From: Gluconacetobacter takamatsuzukensis
GTDB taxonomy: Bacteria; Pseudomonadota; Alphaproteobacteria; Acetobacterales; Acetobacteraceae
Assembly: GCF_014174275.1 (NCBI RefSeq)
Contig: NZ_JABEQK010000012.1
Span: 47,436 to 111,435 of the forward strand
Length of the DNA: 64,000 nucleotides
Reading direction: 5' to 3'
Shown: in pieces, positions 43,022 through 52,400 of the stretch
Position numbering within the stretch: the first letter of the stretch is position 1
How the letters are laid out: each line of letters opens with the position of its first letter
The notes under the pieces: generated by a model
What the model was told of the DNA's origin: nothing
The model's input: only the letters and a program-made list of their open reading frames with translations
Databases searched by the model: none
Made by a program: the position numbers and the translations under genes

Positions 43022-44065
43022 TCAGGGTACGCTCGCGTCGGCCAGCACGCAGCGGGTGGCATAGGACAGGGTTTCGACCTGGAAGGTCGGGTGGCCGATG
43101 CGAAAGCGGGTGCGCAGCGCGTCGGTCGCATCGCCCAGCAGCGTGTCGTCGGCCGGGACTGCGCAGACCAGATGGACGGTCAGCGCGGTCTCGGTGGTGC
43201 TGATCGGCCAGATGTGCAGATCGTGCAGGTCCTGCACGCCCGGCAGGGTGCGCAGATAGGCCTCGACGCCCGCACGGTCGATCGTGCGCGGCACGCGGTC
43301 CAGCGCCATGTCCAGCGAATCGCGCAGCAGCGACCAGGTGCCGGCGACAATGGCGCAGGACAGGACCAGGCCCACGATCGGGTCCAGCCGGGCCCAGCCG
43401 GTGTACAGAATGACCGCGCCCGCAATCACGACGCCCGCCGACATCACCGTGTCGGCCAGCATGTGCAGGAAGGCGCCGCGAATGTTCAGGTCGCCGCCGC
43501 CGCGCGCGAACAGCAGCGTCGTCGCGCCGTTGACGACGATACCCCCGGCGGCCACGGCCATGACCGTGCCGCCCGGCACCGCGGTCGGTTCGATCAGGCG
43601 CAGGATCGATTCCCAGACGATCCCGCCCGTGACCAGCAGCAGCGCCACCGCATTGCCCAGCGCCGCGAGGATCGAGGATCGCCGTAGCCCGTAGGTGAAT
43701 TCGGCGCTCGGCGCGCGCTTCGACAGCGTATGCGCCAGCCACGCCGCCGCCAGCGCCAGCACGTCGGACAGATTGTGCCCGGCATCGGCCAGCAGGGCCA
43801 GCGCGTGGGAGGTGACGCCCCAGGCGGCCTCGGCAATCACATAGACCAGGTTGAGCCCGATGCCCCACGCGAAGGCGGCGCCGAACGACGCGGGGGCATG
43901 GACATGCCCGTGGCCGTGATGCCCATGATGGTCATGGTCATGGTCATGGTCATGGTCATGGTCATGGTCATGGTCATGGTCATGGTCATGGTCATGGTTG
44001 CAGGCATGCGCCCCGTTCCGTCCTGCGTGCCCGTGCGCGGATTGTGGGTCGTGCAAGTCGGCCAT
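43022..44065 (-). CDS. Cation diffusion facilitator, zinc type, with long His-Asp tract
   Basis: A 347-residue CDF exporter. The N-terminal cytosolic segment (about residues 23-50) is a run of alternating His and Asp, followed by HHGHHGHGHVH, a metal-collecting tail. The transport sites are HNLSDV in TM2 and HMLADT in TM5, the paired H-x3-D motifs of Zn/Cd CDFs such as ZitB and CzcD. The C-terminal cytosolic domain includes DLHDLHIWPISTTETALTVHLV. The tract is encoded by a 6-bp tandem repeat that could change length by slippage without shifting the frame. The downstream FieF-like CDF gene is 4 nt away. Confidence 0.94.
   Translation of the reverse strand: MADLHDPQSAHGHAGRNGAHACNHDHDHDHDHDHDHDHDHDHDHDHHGHHGHGHVHAPASFGAAFAWGIGLNLVYVIAEAAWGVTSHALALLADAGHNLSDVLALAAAWLAHTLSKRAPSAEFTYGLRRSSILAALGNAVALLLVTGGIVWESILRLIEPTAVPGGTVMAVAAGGIVVNGATTLLFARGGGDLNIRGAFLHMLADTVMSAGVVIAGAVILYTGWARLDPIVGLVLSCAIVAGTWSLLRDSLDMALDRVPRTIDRAGVEAYLRTLPGVQDLHDLHIWPISTTETALTVHLVCAVPADDTLLGDATDALRTRFRIGHPTFQVETLSYATRCVLADASVP
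43928..43998. repeat. 6-bp tandem repeat, about 12 units, inside the CDF gene
   Basis: ATGGTC is repeated without interruption for about 71 bases on the plus strand, coding Asp-His dipeptides on the minus strand. The near-identity of the DNA units, not just of the protein, marks it as a slippage-prone microsatellite of length a multiple of three. Confidence 0.95.
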
Positions 44066-44242
44066 GGATGGGGGATTCTCCTCGAACGGCGGCTCTCTGT
44101 ATCAGAAGCATCGCGCCGGGGGCCAGTCTCGCGTTCTTTCGTCATGGCGGGCGGTCGTGATAAGGCACGGCGCATGGCCGCCGTCGCCTCGGCCGGCCCC
44201 TGAACAGTCCCCATACTCCCGCGAACGGATGCCTCGTCCCGC

Positions 44243-45928
44243 ATGATCCGATTGACCGAAATCAGGCTCCCCCTCGACCACCAGCCCGACGCGCTGGTGG
44301 CGGACATCGTGCGCCGGCTGGGCATCGCGGGCGACGACCTGCTGGCGCATACGGTCTTCCGGCGCGGCTATGACGCGCGGCGGCGGGGGGCGATCACGCT
44401 GGTCTATACGGTCGATTGCGCGGTGCGGGACGAGGCCGCGGTGCTGGCGCGGCTGGCCGGCACGCCGCATGTCGGTGTCGCGCCCGATACGGACTATCGT
44501 TTCGTGATGCGCGACGGCGCGGCTTTCGCCGACCGGCCGGGCTATCGCCGCCCGGTGGTGATCGGGGCAGGGCCCTGCGGCCTGCTGGCGGGGCTGCTGC
44601 TGGCGCAGATGGGGCTGCGGCCGCTGATCCTGGAACGGGGCAAGGTCGTGCGCGAGCGCACGGTCGACACGTTCGCGCTGTGGCGCAAATCGGTGCTGAC
44701 GCCCGAAAGCAACGTGCAGTTCGGCGAAGGCGGGGCCGGCACCTTTTCGGACGGCAAGCTGTACAGCCAGGTCAGCGACCCGCGCCATTACGGGCGCAAG
44801 GTGCTGCATGAATTCGTCAAGGCAGGCGCGCCGGACGAGATCCTGTACCTCTCCAAACCGCATATCGGCACCTTCCGCCTGGTGTCGATGGTCGAGCATA
44901 TCCGCGCCGAGATCGAGGCGCTGGGGGGCACCTACCGCTTCGATACCAGGGTCGAGGAGCTTCTGCTGGCGACCGGCCCCGACGGCACGCGGCGGGTCGC
45001 GGGCCTGCGCCTGGCCGATGGCGAGGAGATCGCGGCCGATCATGTCGTGCTGGCGGTCGGGCACAGCGCGCGCGACACGTTCGCAATGCTGCACGCGCAC
45101 GGCGTGGCGATGGAGGCCAAGCCCTTTTCCATCGGCGTGCGGATCGAGCATCCGCAATCGGTGATCGATGCGGCGCGTTTCGGCACGCAGGCGGGCGACC
45201 CGCTACTGGGGGCGGCCGATTACCGGCTGGTGCATCATGCCTCCAACGGGCGGGCGGTCTATTCCTTCTGCATGTGTCCCGGCGGCACCGTGGTGGCGGC
45301 GACGTCCGAGGAAGGGCGGGTGGTGACCAACGGCATGAGCCAGTATTCGCGGGCCGAGCGGAATGCCAATGCCGGCATCGTGGTCGGCGTAACGCCCGAG
45401 GCCGATTATCCCGGCGGCCCGCTGGCGGGCATCGCCTTCCAGCGCCATTGGGAGCGCCAGGCCTACCTGGCTGGCGGCGGCGACTATCGCGCGCCCGCGC
45501 AGCGTGTGGGCGATTTCCTGGCCGGCCGCCCCTCCACCCATCTGGGCACGGTCGAGCCCAGCTACCGGCCCGGCGTCACGCCGACCGACCTTGCGGCCTG
45601 CCTGCCCGATTTCGTGGTGCTGGCAATGCGCGAGGCACTGGCGGCATTCGGCCGGCAGCTCAACGGGTTCGACATGGCGGACGCGGTACTGACGGGAGTG
45701 GAAACCCGCACCTCCTCCCCATTGCGGATTCCGCGCGGCCCGGACGGGCAGTGCACCAATGTCGCCGGCCTGTATCCGGCGGGCGAGGGCGCGGGCTATG
45801 CCGGCGGCATCCTGTCGGCCGCCATCGACGGCATCCGCGTGGCGGAAGCCGTGGCCCTGACCATGGCCGGCCGCCCGGTAGACGGGCTGATCCGCCAGAC
45901 CATGACCCGCAGCGCGCAGGCGCAATAG
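44243..45928 (+). CDS. FAD-dependent dehydrogenase, COG2509 type
   Basis: A 561-residue flavoprotein. An N-terminal alpha/beta domain (about 1-100, containing HTVFRRGYDARRRGAITLVYTVD) precedes the FAD Rossmann motif VVIGAGPCGLLAGLLLAQMG; downstream are NVQFGEGGAGTFSDGKLYSQ, IAADHVVLAVGHSARDTF and the C-terminal FAD segment LYPAGEGAGYAGGILSAAIDGIRVAEAV. This architecture is that of a widespread uncharacterised FAD-dependent oxidoreductase family; the reaction is unknown. It is divergent from the CDF genes with about 177 nt between, and convergent with an MFS gene. Confidence 0.9.
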   Translation: MIRLTEIRLPLDHQPDALVADIVRRLGIAGDDLLAHTVFRRGYDARRRGAITLVYTVDCAVRDEAAVLARLAGTPHVGVAPDTDYRFVMRDGAAFADRPGYRRPVVIGAGPCGLLAGLLLAQMGLRPLILERGKVVRERTVDTFALWRKSVLTPESNVQFGEGGAGTFSDGKLYSQVSDPRHYGRKVLHEFVKAGAPDEILYLSKPHIGTFRLVSMVEHIRAEIEALGGTYRFDTRVEELLLATGPDGTRRVAGLRLADGEEIAADHVVLAVGHSARDTFAMLHAHGVAMEAKPFSIGVRIEHPQSVIDAARFGTQAGDPLLGAADYRLVHHASNGRAVYSFCMCPGGTVVAATSEEGRVVTNGMSQYSRAERNANAGIVVGVTPEADYPGGPLAGIAFQRHWERQAYLAGGGDYRAPAQRVGDFLAGRPSTHLGTVEPSYRPGVTPTDLAACLPDFVVLAMREALAAFGRQLNGFDMADAVLTGVETRTSSPLRIPRGPDGQCTNVAGLYPAGEGAGYAGGILSAAIDGIRVAEAVALTMAGRPVDGLIRQTMTRSAQAQ

Positions 45929-45943
45929 ACGCGGTAGGCGCCA

Positions 45944-45967
45944 GCGTTCTTCGCGTTTGCGGAACGC
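45944..45967. terminator. Hairpin between convergent genes
   Basis: GCGTTC (45944-45949) and GAACGC (45962-45967) pair around a 12-nt loop between the FAD enzyme stop (45928) and the convergent MFS stop (45970). It could serve both strands; no clear T-run. Confidence 0.4.
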
Positions 45968-45969
45968 AT

Positions 45970-47220
45970 TTATTCCCGAAACCGGCGTTGCAGCTGGAAG
46001 AGATGCACAGCCGGCCAGAAACCCAGCAGGGCGGCCGCCAGCAGCGACATGCGTAGCGCATCGGCGCCGAAATGCGGCGTCAACAGGTCGCTGATCCATC
46101 CGAAGAGCGGGGGGCCGAGCCCGATGCCGACGGCATTGGCGAGCAGCGCGTACAACCCCGTCGCGGCCGCGCGGCGATGCGCCGGCACCACGCTGGGGAC
46201 CGCCCCGTAGATCGGGCCGGTGCACAGGGCCGAAAGGACCGACGACAGCACCAGCATCGCCAGCGAGAGATCGAGCGAATGCGTCAGTACCTGGACGATC
46301 TGAAAGGGCTGGGCGATGAGATAGGCCCAGAAGGTGAAACGCATCGCGCCGCGAAAACCGAAGCGGGACGCGGCGAAATCGGCAATCGGCCCGCCGATGA
46401 AGGTTCCCACGACGCCCGCCAGACCGATGCCGATGCCGAACCACGCACCGGCCTGCCCCGACGACAGGCCGAAGGAGCGCATGTAGAAGGAAACACCCCA
46501 CAAGGTGATGCCGTAGCTCACGACCTGACTGGTGACGCCGTACAGCACCAAGTCGCGCAACGGCCGGTTGGCAAGCAGCGCGCGCCACGATTCCGCATCC
46601 CGCGGCGCAGGCGGCAAGCGCGGTTCGCGGACGAACAGCAGCATCAGGATCGTGACCGGAATCCCCGCCAGCCCGATAGCGGTGAACGTCATGCGCCAGC
46701 CGACATGCTCGACGAGGTACCCGCCCCCCGCCAGCCCGATGATATAGCCCAGATAGGACACACCGTAGGAAATCGCGAACGACGTGCTGCGCTTCTCGGG
46801 CGTCGAATAGCCCGCATTCAGGGCGGCGGAGGAGGGGGAGAATGCAGCCTGTCCCAGCCCGACGCAGACCCGGGCGGCCGCCATGCTGGCGATCCCATGC
46901 GTGCGTCCCATCAGCGCGGTCGCGACACTCCACAGCGCGATGCCGAACGACGCCATGCGCGCGGCAAAGCCGCGGTCGGAAATCAGGGCGAACGGCATGA
47001 TCATCACACCGTAGAGCAGCGCAAAGGCAGTCCCCCCCAGCAGCCCCACCGTCGCGTCCGAAAGATGCAGGTCGTGCTTGATCGCGTCGTTTGCGGTCGA
47101 GAACACGAACCGGTCGATGAAATCGAGCATCCCCGCCAGGCCGAGCAGCAGGATGACGGTGGGCGACCAGCCGCGTTTGCCGGGACTGTCGAACTTCCCT
47201 TCGGGCGGCATTCCGCTCAT
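45970..47220 (-). CDS. MFS transporter (spinster-like)
   Basis: Inner-membrane transporter of 416 residues with 12 predicted helices. TM1 begins WSPTVILLLGLAGMLDFIDRFVFS, and the A-loop motif appears as PFALISDRGFAARMASFG. The pattern D-x-x-D-R near TM1 and GLLGGTAFALLYGVMIMPFALISDR resembles the spinster-like MFS group found in alphaproteobacteria, commonly located with aromatic or lipid catabolism genes; none is adjacent, and the substrate is unknown. GGAAGG lies 9 nt before ATG 47220 and supports this start; an in-frame ATG at 47310 would add 30 residues. The upstream gap holds a degraded epimerase gene. Confidence 0.88.
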   Translation of the reverse strand: MSGMPPEGKFDSPGKRGWSPTVILLLGLAGMLDFIDRFVFSTANDAIKHDLHLSDATVGLLGGTAFALLYGVMIMPFALISDRGFAARMASFGIALWSVATALMGRTHGIASMAAARVCVGLGQAAFSPSSAALNAGYSTPEKRSTSFAISYGVSYLGYIIGLAGGGYLVEHVGWRMTFTAIGLAGIPVTILMLLFVREPRLPPAPRDAESWRALLANRPLRDLVLYGVTSQVVSYGITLWGVSFYMRSFGLSSGQAGAWFGIGIGLAGVVGTFIGGPIADFAASRFGFRGAMRFTFWAYLIAQPFQIVQVLTHSLDLSLAMLVLSSVLSALCTGPIYGAVPSVVPAHRRAAATGLYALLANAVGIGLGPPLFGWISDLLTPHFGADALRMSLLAAALLGFWPAVHLFQLQRRFRE

Positions 47221-47386
47221 GCCCGGGAGCCTTCCGCCCCTGCGCCCCGAGCCTGCCGGGCCCGATGCCGCAACGGCCGGCGCTTGTAGACTGTCATGAA
47301 TCGCTTCCATTCCTGTGCCAGAACGTAATCCGTAGCACATCCAGGCGAACCCGCGACCCGTCTGCCCCTTCGAGCAGCATCGCGAG

Positions 47387-47665
47387 GTCACGCGCCTGCG
47401 GGGCGAGGGGCACGAGGTCTGGGGATCGGCTCATTGCCCCGATAGCCCTGAGGCTATCGAGAGGCTCGGTGCCCATCCCGTGAAGGGCGATGCGCTCGAT
47501 CGGGGCAGTGTTTTCGCACTTGTTGAGCGAATTCGTCCGGAAGTGGTGATCGACCAGTTCACCTCCCTCCCTGCCAGCCCTTTCGATTTGCCAAAGCGCC
47601 TTCCTGCCGACCGTAAACTGCGTCTGGCAGGGGGGCGGCGATATATCCAGCAATTATCCATATCA
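47387..47665 (+). pseudogene. Remnant of an NAD-dependent epimerase/dehydratase (SDR) gene
   Basis: In one plus-strand frame the DNA encodes VTRLRGEGHEVWGSAHCPDSPEAIERLGAHPVKGDALDRG (only key parts given: GHEVWGSA, LGAHPVKGDALD), then ERIRPEVVIDQFTSLPASPFDLP, PADRKLRLAGG and RRYIQQ. These are consecutive blocks of an extended SDR enzyme (after the missing N-terminal GxxGxxG strand), with an apparent deletion between LAGG and RRYIQQ and loss of the catalytic Y-x3-K part. No valid start exists. The remnant lies between the MFS gene and the zinc-chaperone operon, possibly a scar of rearrangement. Confidence 0.7.
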
Positions 47666-47668
47666 CCG

Positions 47669-48001
47669 TTATCTCAGGACCGTAACGCAAGCTGCGTCAT
47701 GAGGCAGAGCCATTCCGTAGGCCTCGTTGTAGCGTGCCGCAAAAGCTTCCCGTTCCAGTCTCTCGCAATAGTCAAGATACCGGATCAGAGCCCGCTCGGC
47801 GCGCGTCGTGCGTCCATAGAGCCGTTTGTAATGCTGCCAGAGCATCATCACATTGACCGACCAGGCATCATAGGCATGCGCTGTCACCCGTTTTCGGATC
47901 GCTGTCGGAAGCGCGTCGAAGGCCGCCCAGTCATCGCCAGCATATCGCCGCCACATCTCGTGCCGTAATGTCCGCTCGTTATCCGCTGTTACCCTACGCA
48001 T
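47669..48001 (-). CDS. Small protein of the DUF6525 kind, coupled to zinc GTPase
   Basis: A 110-residue soluble helical protein, basic and rich in Arg, Tyr and Trp: [68 protein letters not shown] take it to be a DUF6525-like protein on the basis of the D-W-x-A-F-D-x-L-P-x-x-I-R-x-R-x-x-x-H-A-Y-D-x-W pattern, from memory rather than a search. Its ATG overlaps the stop of the COG0523 GTPase gene by 8 nt, so the two are translationally coupled and fall under the same Zur-type site. Function unknown; a role in zinc starvation is inferred from context. Confidence 0.75.
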   Translation of the reverse strand: MRRVTADNERTLRHEMWRRYAGDDWAAFDALPTAIRKRVTAHAYDAWSVNVMMLWQHYKRLYGRTTRAERALIRYLDYCERLEREAFAARYNEAYGMALPHDAACVTVLR

Positions 48002-49214
48002 CCGCCATTTCTCCGTTCCCCCAGACCGGAAATGGGTCGGGCAGATGAGCGAACAGCAGCGGATCGAACTGCTTTACGTCGAATTCCGGTACAAGGCAGG
48101 CATTCAGGGCCGTGCCAAGGGCGGCATCATTCATCTCTGCCGTGCCGATAAACACAATCTCCTGCCGACGGTCGCCATAAACCGGGTCCCATCTGCACAG
48201 GATCAGATCCCGCAATTCATCACTGTCTGGCCACTGGTTTTTGGGTATCGTCACCCACCAGCGTCCCATTGCCTGCGTACGGACCAGTGCACCGGCCTGC
48301 CCCAGTTCGCCCACCCATTCCGGACGGGTCGCCAGCCAGAAATGGCCTTTCGCCCGGATCACGCCCGGCCACGCAGCATCGATAAAGGCTTTGAACCGTT
48401 CCGGCACCAGCGGGCGGCGTGCACGCCAGACAAAGGTGTGGATGCCATATTCCTCGGTCTCGGGAATATGGTTCTGAAATTCGAACAGTTCTTTGTACCA
48501 TAGCGGATGCTTATGGGCCCGGTCATAATCGAACCGGTGTGTATCCAGGATGCGCGCGCAGGGCACGACGCCCTGATCCGTTTCGATAATATCCGCATCG
48601 GCGTTGAGGGCCTGAATAACCTGCCGGGCGGCCTCGCGCTGCGCCGCTGTCGCGGTGGAGACCTTGTTCAGGACCACGACATCCGCGAATTCGATCTGCT
48701 CGACCAGCAGGTCGACCAGTGCCCTGTCATCCTCTTCTCCTGCTGTCTCGCCCCGGTCGCGCAGAAAGTCTGTTGAGGCATAATCTTTCAGCAAGTTGAC
48801 GGCATCCACCACCGTTACCATCGTATCCAGCCGTGCGATGTCGGACAGGCTTTCGCCCATCTCGTCACGAAACTCGAAAGTCGCCGCAACCGGAAGAGGC
48901 TCTGCAATCCCCGTCGATTCAATCAGGAGATAATCGAAGCGCCCTTCTTCGGCGAGTCGACGTACTTCCTGCAGCAGATCGTCACGTAACGTGCAGCAGA
49001 TGCAGCCATTGCTCATCTCCACAAGGGCTTCGTCCGTCCGGGAGAGATTGCTGCCGTCGCGCACCAGATCCGCATCGATGTTCACGTCGCTCATGTCATT
49101 GACGATCACCGCAACTTTCCGGCCCTCGCGGTTATTGAGCACGTGGTTGAGCAATGTCGTCTTTCCAGCTCCCAGAAAGCCGGAGAGGACCGTTACCGGG
49201 AGTCTTTCGTGCAT
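47994..49214 (-). CDS. Zinc-starvation COG0523 GTPase (ZigA-like metallochaperone)
   Basis: A 406-residue G3E GTPase, longer than the first copy. Motifs: [20 protein letters not shown], metal site C71-I-C73-C74 in [35 protein letters not shown], and a long C-terminal CobW domain with [16 protein letters not shown] and [12 protein letters not shown]. This longer architecture with [11 protein letters not shown] is that of ZigA/YciC-type zinc chaperones expressed under zinc limitation. The promoter carries a perfect Zur-type palindrome 47 nt upstream. GC content and codon use are lower and less biased than in the neighbours, suggesting acquisition by transfer. Confidence 0.93.
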   Translation of the reverse strand: MHERLPVTVLSGFLGAGKTTLLNHVLNNREGRKVAVIVNDMSDVNIDADLVRDGSNLSRTDEALVEMSNGCICCTLRDDLLQEVRRLAEEGRFDYLLIESTGIAEPLPVAATFEFRDEMGESLSDIARLDTMVTVVDAVNLLKDYASTDFLRDRGETAGEEDDRALVDLLVEQIEFADVVVLNKVSTATAAQREAARQVIQALNADADIIETDQGVVPCARILDTHRFDYDRAHKHPLWYKELFEFQNHIPETEEYGIHTFVWRARRPLVPERFKAFIDAAWPGVIRAKGHFWLATRPEWVGELGQAGALVRTQAMGRWWVTIPKNQWPDSDELRDLILCRWDPVYGDRRQEIVFIGTAEMNDAALGTALNACLVPEFDVKQFDPLLFAHLPDPFPVWGNGEMADA

Positions 49215-49260
49215 GACGGATACCGTTCACTCGGTTGCGATCCGCCCAATCTACATGTTA

Positions 49261-49275
49261 TGTTATACTATAACA
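49261..49275. promoter_or_regulatory. Perfect Zur-type box upstream of zinc GTPase
   Basis: TGTTATA-C-TATAACA is a perfect 15-bp palindrome 47 nt before the GTPase start. It corresponds to the core of the proteobacterial Zur box (GTTATANTATAAC). Together with a COG0523 gene downstream this strongly suggests repression by Zur when zinc is sufficient. Not far upstream, 49276-49489 holds no gene that I can see. Confidence 0.85.
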
Positions 49276-49489
49276 ATCCCCAGTGATTCTCGAAATGAGA
49301 CAGGCCTGCCGGTCCGGCCCGCTTTTTGTGGTTCCGGCGCCATTCCGGAACATAGACAGCGGCGACTGGTTTATTGGCCAGAAAAACGTCACATTGGGCA
49401 GGATATCACGTGGGTTACGGCATTATAGCCGCCATATCAGTCGACGATAGAAGCACAGAACGCCGCCGCAGAACCGCCTTTACCCTCTC

Positions 49490-52400
49490 TCACCCCTCCA
49501 CGCAGATCCTGTCGCGCCCGGTATTCTTGGCGCGGTAGAGGGCCGTATCCGCGCGTTGCAGCAGCAGGGCGGCGCTGGGTTCGCCGGGGCGGGAGCTGAC
49601 CAGGCCGGCGCTGAAGGTGACGCGCAGGGCCAGCGCGCCGCCCCAATCCGTCTTGGCGTGGAAGGCGGTGCGCAGGCGCTGGCAGGCGGCTTCGCCGTTC
49701 TCCAGCGTGGTCATCGGCATCAGGATCGCGAATTCCTCGCCGCCGATGCGCGCGACGAGGTCGGGCGCGCGCACGCAGTCCCGCAGCACGTCCGCAATCC
49801 CTTGCAGGACCTCGTCGCCCGCCGCGTGGGAATACTGGTCGTTGATCTGCTTGAAACGGTCGGCGTCGATCAGGGCCAGGCAGAAATCGGGTTGGCCGGC
49901 CATGACCCCCTCCAGGGCCAGGGCAAGCTCTTCATTGAACGCGCGGCGGTTCGGCAGGCCGGTCAGCGGGTCTTCCCTGGCCTGCCGCGTCGCCAGGTCG
50001 GCCTGCTGGCGCAGGCGTTCCAGCAGCCGGGTCTTTTCATGGTCGGCGGCTTGCAGCCGCTCGGCCGTCTGCGTCAGTTCGCCCGTCCGTTCCGCGATGA
50101 TCCGCGACAGGAACCGCGCCTGCCGCCGGTAGGAATAGGCGATGCCCAGATAAACCGCCGCCAGCAGCACGCCGAACGCCACCGCGGCGCCCGCCCAGAC
50201 CTGCCGGCGCTGCCACCACATCGGGTCGACGACGATCGGCACTTCCATGTCGCGCGGGGACCACGTGCCGCCGGGATGCGCGGCGGAGACGCGCAGCGTG
50301 TACCGGCCCGGCGGCAGGCCTACCAGCCGCAGGCTGCGCGTATTGCCCTGCACGCTCCATGACGGGTCCAGGCCCTCCAGCCGGCTCCGGTAGATGATCC
50401 GGTCCGGCAGCAGGTAGCTCAACGCCGCATAACGCACCGTCAGCCCATGCCCGGCCGGGATATGGACGGGCGCGCCATCCGCCGGCAGCGGCAGCGGATT
50501 GCCGTCGAGGTCGAGCGAGCCGAGCGCCACGGAAGGCGGGGGCGGGCGGGTGACAAACATATGGACCTGCCCCGGATCGGCATGCGCGACGCCGATAGCG
50601 GTGGCGATCCAGATCGTGCCATCACGGCGCAGGATCGCCGACGGGGCCGAACTGCCGCTCGCCTGGCTGCTGAGCAGCCCGTCGGCCTCGTCGAAATGCA
50701 GCAGTGGCAGATGCGGCGACCGGCCGTCGGCCACGGCCTCGATGTCCGACAGGGCCAGGCGCATGACGCCGCGATTGCTGGTCAGCCAGACATGGTCGTG
50801 CCGGTCCGGCAGCATGGCGAAGATCGAATCGACGGGCAGGCCCTGTTCGCGCGCCACCTGGGCAATGGCACCGTCCCGGTCGCGATACAGGCCCCGGTCG
50901 CTGACGAACCACATGTCGCGGCCCACCGGCGTGAAGCCGAAGATCGTGTGCGCCCCCTGGGGCGTCGGGAAACGGATTGCCTCGATGGACGCCCCATGCA
51001 GATGGCGCACGCCGTCGAGGGTACCGATCCACAGATCGTCCGCCTGTGCCCTCAGCGCCGTGATCAGCCCATGCGGTGCGTCGGGCCCTTCCAGCGGCCG
51101 TGGCGGCCTATCGCCGACGCGAAAGACGCCGTGCTGCGTGCCGATCCAGACCGCGCCGTTGCCGCCGACGCCGATCGCCCGGATATTGCCGGCGGGCAAT
51201 CCTTCCGCGGTGCCGAAATGGCGGACCGATCCGTCCGGCGCGCGCGCGTACAGGCCATCCGAATAGGTGCCGATCCACAGGGTTCCGTTCCCGTCCTGGG
51301 CAAGGCTGAGGATTTCCGGCGTGTGGTCGGGGTCGGTGGACAGGGGCACGGCGGCCATCGTGCCGTCCGGATTTTCCCGCGACAGGCCGGCATCGGTGCC
51401 CACCCACAGCCGCCCGTCGCGATCTTCCAGCACCGAGCGGGTGAAATCGTCGGGCAGGCCATCCTGCCGGCTCAAGGTGCTGAACAGCGCCTCGCGCAGC
51501 CGGTACAGGCCCCCGTTCGAACCGACCCACAGACTGCCCTCGCTATCCTCCATCAGGCTGAGGATGCGGCCGGATGCCGGCGCCATGGTGTCGGGCAGGC
51601 GCTCGATGCCGGCGGCGGAAAGCCGGAGCACCCCGTGGCCCTCGGTGCCCGCCCACAGCGCGCCGTGGCGGTCCTGGATCAGCGCCGTGATCCGCCCGAT
51701 CTCGTGCAGATCGTATTGCAGGGTGGCACCCGCCGCGCCGATCCGGAAGATCCGGCTGCCCGCGACGATCCAGAACGTCCCGTCGGGCGCCCGATAGGGC
51801 CATGCCAGCCCGTGCGGCAGATGCCAGGCGGCCGGCGCGGTATGGACCTGCCCGCGCGCATCCTGGACCACGACCCCGTCATAGGTGCCCAGCCAGAGCG
51901 CGCCCGTGCTGTCGAACGCCATCCGGCGATAGAGGTTCAGCAGCGGCGATTTCGGGGGCGGCCGGACATACTGGAACGCGCCGTCCGCCGTCATGCTGCC
52001 CAGGCCGTTGCCCTCGTAGAGCATCCACAGCCGGCCGGTCGGGCCGATCTGCAGGGACTGGACGATGATGGAGGGCGCATGGGCGGGATGCGGCCACAGG
52101 CGCCAGCTTCCATCCGCCGCGTGCCGGCCGATATTGCCCCGGGAATCGCTGAACCACAGGGTGCCTGCCGCATCGGTGACGATGGTCCCGATCCCGTTAT
52201 CGAGCAGGGGCACGCGACTGCCGCGATCGTAGACGGTGAACTCGATACCGTCATAGGAGGCCAGCCCCTCCCACGTGGCGAACCACAGGCGCCCGTCGGG
52301 GGTCTGGGCGATGTCGCGGATCGAATTCTGCGGCAGCCCGTCCCGCGTCGACCAGTGATCGAGCACATAATTGGCCAGCGGTGGCGGCGGCACCGCCGCC

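Noticed and set aside
39964..43203. Plus-strand frame of 1,079 codons
   Set aside because: It runs over the WD40 gene in another frame and antisense to the ClC and CDF genes, all of which have clear family motifs; the frame itself has none.
47294..47653. Minus-strand frame of 119 codons between the MFS gene and the zinc cassette
   Set aside because: The complementary strand encodes recognisable blocks of an SDR epimerase; the minus frame is its shadow.
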